A DNA stretch of 64,000 bases. Source: Filobasidium wieringae. Taxonomy: Eukaryota; Basidiomycota; Tremellomycetes; Filobasidiales; Filobasidiaceae. The stretch is from the NCBI GenBank assembly GCA_001600055.1, contig BCIV01000001.1, positions 248,001 through 312,000 of the forward strand. Direction: 5' to 3'. Numbering within the stretch: the first letter of the stretch is position 1; each line of letters starts with the position of its first letter. The notes below the pieces were generated by a model, which was not told where the DNA came from, ran no database searches, and saw nothing but the letters and a program-made list of their open reading frames with translations. Both the position numbers and the translations under genes were made by a program. Below are positions 59,062 through 64,000 of the stretch, one piece after another.

Positions 59062-62000
59062 CTACAACGTAACGATCTGTCGACCGATCCCAACGAGTGT
59101 ATCGATCAGCCTATCCGTCTGCTTATCGAACGCCTCCACTTCCGCTTCGATGGCGGAGATCGATTCCTCGTCGCTGCTCGCGATGGATTCCGTATCCGAT
59201 CCCGAGGTGTCCGAGGCGGACGACCCGTTCCTGACTCTGTAGCCAAAGATGTCCTTGAAAGTGCGCTGAAAGGTGGGTTGGCCGAGGAGTTGACGGATGG
59301 CGACGGATTCGTGGTAGATGGCCGATCGATGGGCTGGGTCTTTCATGGCGACCTTTCTGACCAGGGTTACGTATCTCAAGCAGACGTTGAGCAGGGTGTC
59401 CAGTTCATGTACGCCAGGTGCGGCAGGAGCGGATGGTGATCGAGAGGCAGGCGATCGATACCCCGGGGCGACCAAGTTCAAGAACGCGTCGACAGAAGGG
59501 AGATCGACGTGACCTTTCATCTGCCCGGCGATGAGGATATTGGCCACGGACCGTTGAGCGGAAGCGTCCTGCCCACCCAAGACCCCCCAAAGACCGATCA
59601 AGACCAATCCGAGAGCGTAAGCGTCGGAACCCTTGGGCACGCCGACGAGAGCTTCGAATATCTGAGACTTGTACCTCGGATCGGCCAGGGAAGCGAGCGG
59701 TCTCCTCTCCACCTGACCCGAGTCGTTGCGCGATTCGACGAGCGAGATGTAAAGCCTGGTAGCGAGGTCGTCCAGGTGAGTGACGGTGAGGTAATCCGCT
59801 ATGGCTCGAACGGGATCCTCGACCGGTCCCAGCTTGCTCTTGAGCGTTTTCACTTCGGAGAACGAGAGCGAGAGGACGTCGATCAGGGTTTTATCCGACG
59901 AGTCGAGGGCGAGGGTACGAGCGTGAGCCCATTGTTGACCATTGTGGTTGTGGAGGGCTTGGAGCAGCGCGTACTCCGGGTCAGAAGGCGCCATTCGGGC
60001 GAGTCTCCATTGAACTCTAGCTCTGGACCAGATATCGAGTTGACGAGCTGTGAGAGGAACGTAAAGGTCAGTCTGCCTGTCGAGGGAGGGATTAGTGCGA
60101 GACAAGGCGACTCACAACCCCCTACGAAACCCTTGATCAACTTCAACCAGGCCTTGTTCGCCTTGGGTTCGTCCCCCCTGGACGTCAACGGCGAGGTGAA
60201 CCGTTTGAACCCGTCGACGAGACTCGTGTGCTTATCTTCCGAAGAGCTGGAAACTCGATCGGATCCATCCTCCCTCTTCTCCACCCGGGTCGTATTGCCA
60301 AAGACCCTCCAACTGATCCAAACGAGGACCAGACCTAGAATGGCCCATACGATCCAGCCGAGCGTGATCCCACTGGCGGAAGGATGGGACGAGACGATCC
60401 CCAGTGATCCAGTCTTGCGATAAGGAGCGGAGAACAAGACTTCCCCCCCGCCGCCGCCGTCGCTGCCGTTCGTTTGATTCCCAGATGCGGACGACGACGA
60501 CGACGATCCCGTCCGAGGGAATAAAGTCCAAACGAGTCCAAAGGAATAAAGGACGCCCGCGCCGACGGTCCCCACCTTGGCCCCCGTTCCCTGAGCGGCT
60601 CCTTTCCTGGTCTTTTGTTTCTTCACCGGTGCATCGTGGTGTGCATCGGAGAGGTCCAAGGGAGATTCCTTCTTGATCGATTCCTCTCTCGACCTCTTCC
60701 TAGGTCTACCCCTGGTCGGTCTGACCTCTTCCTCCTCCTCCTCGTCCTCCTCATCCCCCTCCGCCGTGGCCCCGCTGCCACTGGGCGCGGAGGAAGATTC
60801 CCTCCCTTCCTCCTCCCCCGACCTCTCCCTCATCTTCCTCTCCAACTCTTCCCTCCACTCCTTCTCCCTCGTGCTCGATTCGAGCGCGACCTCCCTCACC
60901 CACCCCTCGAACCCGACCGGATCGACGGTCCTCAACCTCTCCTCGGCCCGATCCAACCGATACCTGACCGCCTTGAACGAGACCTCGAGGAACTCGACGT
61001 ACATCCTGGCACCCAGCATGATCGTCTGTTTGGTAGGTTTCCCCATCCTCGCCAGCCCCGCGACGAGACCGTTCTCATCCTCCCTATCCTCCTCCGTCTC
61101 GGAGGGCAAGCTCGTGCCGTAGATCTGTCTTAGACGGGGGACGGAGTCGCGCAACAAGTCCAGGGCGTTCTTGACGTTGGAGCGGTACCGTTTCTCCACC
61201 TTGTTATGGAGGTTGATACCGGGTTGTTTTTGCTGGGATTGTCGGGGTGGTCGAGGGGGTGCGGCGGGGGCGGTCGCAGTGATGGCTGCGGGTGCGGGTG
61301 TGGGTGCGGTGGCGAGTGAAAAAGAAGGACCAACCCCAGTCCCAGTCGAACCCGCACCCTCACCCTCACCCCGCGTCCCAGTAGATCCCCGTGCCCTTCC
61401 TTCCAAACCAAGTTGATCGGCCCGGTCCGATCGTCCTGGATGTATCCGTTCTTGCTCCGCTTGCTGATGTGGCTGTGGCTGTGGCTGTTGCTGTTGTTGT
61501 TGCTGCTGTTGTTGCTGCTGTTGTTGCTGTCCTTGCTGCTGCTGCTGATATTGTCGTCCCAACCCCAACCCCAACCTTTGCTGCGGGTCCGACCGCCCCG
61601 CCTGTGGTTGTGGATGGGCGAACAACCCCCGTTGGATCTTGAGGACTTGGTCCAGGTCGTCGTTGGCCTGGCTGGGATGGTTGAGGTGGTTGGGATGATC
61701 GAGGTGGGATTGAGCTTGAGCTTGTAATTGAGCTTGTAACTGCAATTGCAGTTGAGCCAGAGCCTGCGCCTGCGCCTGCGTCTGCGCCTGCATCTGAGAT
61801 GGCGACGACGACTGCGCCTGTGAAAAGGAAGACAAGAGGGATCCTAATTCCCGTTCGCTCATGTACCTCTCTTCCCCCGTCCCCGTTCCCGTTCCCAGTG
61901 CCGTTCCCAGTGCCGGTCCCAGTGCCGGTCCCAGTGCCGACCCTAGATCCTGGTTCATTTCCAGGCCGAAATCCAAACCCATACCCATACCCATACCCAT

Positions 62001-62593
62001 ACCCAGACCCAGATCTCGATCGAACCCCGCCCCCAGCCCGCTCCCGTCCCCCAAGAGATGTGGATTGGCGAGTAAGAACGGGTCGAACGTCCTCAGTGAG
62101 TCTTGGTCCAGGGTCGGATTGGGGGTTGGGTACTATACACGGGACGGGTGGGGGTGTGAGTGGGGGTATTTCGTGATGGGACCGGGATTGGGGGTGAAAG
62201 GGAGAAGGAGAAGCTCACCTGATCGTGCGACACGTACCCTCTCTGTCGTAAAGACCTCGACGGTTCGGCCCATCTCTCAAACGCCCCCGCCCCCGGCCCC
62301 GTTGGTAGCCCGAACATATCCTCCTCTGGTAATCCCAGATCAAACATCCCTTCCTGTCCATACCCAAGCCCCTTCCCTTCCCACCCATCCACCCCCAAAG
62401 TCTCTCCAGGCCCGACCGGTGCGCGGGGGGAGACGGGGTCGAGCGAGGAAAGGGTCCATTCGATGTCCAACGGGCTGGAGTAAGAGTCCCACGTCAGGGC
62501 GGGGCCGGAGGAGGTGGATGTGGATTGCGCGGGTGAGGGGTGGCTGTCGTTGTCGGTGGAGAGGATATCTGAGAAATCGGGGATCGGGTTCAT
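59062..62593 (-). CDS. SRE1: SREBP-family membrane-bound bHLH transcription factor
   Basis: Three exons on the minus strand (62219-62593, 60116-62132, 59062-60047) encode 1125 residues. The factor senses low sterol or oxygen; cleavage releases the N-terminal bHLH part to switch on sterol genes. The bHLH (about 428-510) begins HNKVEKRYRSNVKNALDLLRD and has the SREBP-specific tyrosine in EKRYR. Two hydrophobic segments lie at about 646-662 (GAGVLYSFGLVWTLFP) and 714-738 (GITLGWIVWAILGLVLVWIS). The C-terminal 330 residues form the conserved regulatory domain (RARVQWRLARMAPSDPEYALLQ in part). The activation half is full of repeats: GM/GL, GPAL, QAQ, a glutamine tract of about 20, and TGTG. Introns are 86 and 68 nt. 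Confidence 0.95.
61487..61551 (-). repeat. CAG/CAA triplet repeat coding the SRE1 glutamine tract
   Basis: On the plus strand this is a TTG/CTG triplet run. On the minus strand it encodes about 20 glutamines with one glycine interruption. Mixed CAA and CAG codons slow but do not stop length change, so the tract may vary between strains. Confidence 0.9.
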
Positions 62594-62883
62594 CGCTGCG
62601 TGTGCGTTGGCGTGTTTGTTGGTCCAGCGAGTGAAAGTGGAAAGTGAGGGAAAGTGCGGTCGATGTTATAAACGACAAGCGACAAGTGGTACGACGATCG
62701 TACACACAGAGGTGGAGATACCAACTGCGATCGAAAGGTGGAGGCGCGGGTGGAAATAGCCCATCATCGACAACACCTGACTCACCCTTCACCCTTCCCT
62801 CCCAGCGTGAGCGTATCACCTGAAACACCTCCCTTCCCCTCTTCCCCCTTTCTCCCGTAAGCCCCCGCTCGAACCGCCACACG
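62594..62883. promoter_or_regulatory. Divergent promoter between SRE1 and ARH1
   Basis: This 290-bp interval separates two head-to-head starts. Two CACCTG E-boxes are present, at 62774-62779 and 62817-62822; the second lies in ATCACCTGA (62815-62823), which shares its first six bases with the SREBP site ATCACNCCAC. CTCACCCTTCACCC at 62781-62794 is also close to that pattern. Their use by Sre1 is inference. Confidence 0.4.
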
Positions 62884-64000
62884 ATGCTCCCTCTGAAACT
62901 GGCCATCATCGGCTCCGGACCGTCCGGCTTCTACGCTGCCCACAGACTGTTGTCCCTCTCCAGCTCGAGCGCGCTCAGGGTGCACGTCTTTGAGAAGCTG
63001 CCCTGTCCCACCGGATTGGTCAGGTATGGCGTCGCTCCCGATCACGAGACCGTCAAGGTGAGTGCCCAGGTCGGGTCGGGTCAGTGCACAGGTCGGGTGG
63101 TGGTGGTGCTCGAGGCTGACAACGATGGAACCTAGAACTGCGCCCATAAATTCGACGCCCTGGCGAAAGACGCTCGGTTTTCTTTCTTCGGGAACGTCCA
63201 GGTCGGGGGACGACGTGAGGGCGAGGACGGCTCGGGCGAGGGCGATGCGACGCTTCTCCCGCTGAGATCGTTGTTCGATCACTACAACACCGTCTTGTTC
63301 TCTTACGGCACTTGCCTCGCTCCCCCGCTCGGTGTCCCCTGCGACAAGGAAGCGCTGCAGGGGATCACTCAGTCGTTGCCCTTCGTCTCCTGGTACACTT
63401 CCCATCCAACGCTTGTTCCCCCCCCCGCCTCGTCCCCATCAACCTCTTCCCCTTCCACCACCACACCTCCTCCACCCTTCCCCCTGACAGGCCCCAAAGC
63501 CACCCTGATAGGACAAGGGAACGTCTCCCTCGACATCGCCCGTATCCTCCTCAAACCCCCCTCCCTCTTCTCCTCCAGCGAAATGTCTTGCCCCCTCATC
63601 CGTTCTCTCACCGAGCACAACCGGATCTCCCAGGTCGAGATCGTCGGACGCAGGGGACCGGGGGAGGTGAGTTTCACCATCAAGGAGTTCAGGGAGGTTT
63701 TGAGTCTGCCCGGGGTGGTGTATGAGGGGGTGAGGGGGGTGGAGATGGACCGGGCGATCGAACGCGCGAAGAGGGAGGAGAGCCAGGGAGGGGGAAGGGG
63801 GAGGGGCAGGTTGTTGGCGCTCATGAGGGATGGCGTCAGACCCGCACGTCAGGTCCAGTCATCATCAAGCTCACCACCCTCACCCAACTCGTCCAGCTCG
63901 TCCAACTCGGACCCAACCCCCCCGAAAAAGACCCTGAAACTCTCCTTCCTGAAATCCCCCCTCCGCTACCTTGCCTCCCCCACCCACCCCTCTCAGATCG
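62884..64000 (+). CDS. ARH1: NADPH:adrenodoxin (ferredoxin) reductase, N-terminal part
   Basis: Two exons are seen, 62884-63057 and 63136 to beyond 64000, with a 78-nt intron. The FAD-binding start is LAIIGSGPSGFYAAHRLL, then VFEKLPCPTGLVRYGVAPDHETVK and NCAHKFDALA, FSFFGNVQVG, LFSYGT, and the NADPH site LIGQGNVSLDIARILL with VEIVGRRGPGEVSFTIKEFRE. Arh1 passes electrons from NADPH to mitochondrial ferredoxin for Fe-S cluster and heme A synthesis. Low-complexity inserts (Pro/Ser runs near 63420-63480, Ser/Asn/Pro near 63860-63920) are unusual for the family. The remaining C-terminal part lies outside the window. Confidence 0.94.

Noticed and set aside
60615..61133. Long plus-strand frames opposite SRE1
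   Set aside because: They are low-complexity shadows of the CG- and repeat-rich SRE1 coding strand.

Overview
The window is nuclear DNA of a basidiomycete yeast, most likely a tremellomycete close to Kwoniella or Cryptococcus. The signs are very intron-dense genes (introns mostly 50-75 nt with GTRNGT donors), a HOG1 MAP kinase whose start and activation loop read like the Cryptococcus protein, a membrane-bound SREBP (SRE1), a fused betaine-lipid synthase (BTA1), and a BAH plus C5-methyltransferase gene that fits the DnmtX family known from Kwoniella. All exon models were built by hand from splice signals. Every complete model stays in frame across all its introns.

Layout, left to right. 0-12 kb: beta-tubulin 3' end (+), small RGG protein (-), SYF2 splicing factor (+), serine palmitoyltransferase LCB2 (+), a DnmtX-like cytosine methyltransferase (+), and convergent with it an Rsc7/Npl6-type chromatin remodeller subunit (-). 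12-20 kb: a 1.6-kb leader region, HOG1 (+), a SelW-like Rdx protein (-), MRM2 rRNA methyltransferase (+), an unresolved 1.4-kb stretch, and an Asterix/WDR83OS homologue (-). 20-30 kb: tubulin cofactor E (+), a METTL21-type lysine methyltransferase (+), an MIT/coiled-coil Atg38-like protein (-), ornithine acetyltransferase ARG7 (+), mitochondrial thioredoxin (-). 30-41 kb: an ORF remnant, an intron-containing tRNA-Lys(CTT), proteasome alpha5 (+), CWF19 (-), Hikeshi/OPI10 (+), a two-PAS protein (+). 41-64 kb: cupin protein, EI24/Lds1-like membrane protein, aspartate aminotransferase, phospholipase D and BTA1 (all -), an orphan coiled-coil protein (+), SRE1 (-), and the start of adrenodoxin reductase ARH1 (+), which runs off the window.

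These are mostly housekeeping genes in head-to-head or tail-to-tail pairs, with no transposons or CRISPR. Lipid metabolism recurs (LCB2, PLD, BTA1, SRE1), as do splicing (SYF2, CWF19) and CxxC redox proteins (Rdx, thioredoxin, ARH1). The standout item is the DnmtX-like gene: a candidate de novo DNA methyltransferase of a type lost in the Cryptococcus lineage. The next most unusual is an 8-nt microexon in the Rdx gene that carries half of its redox motif.
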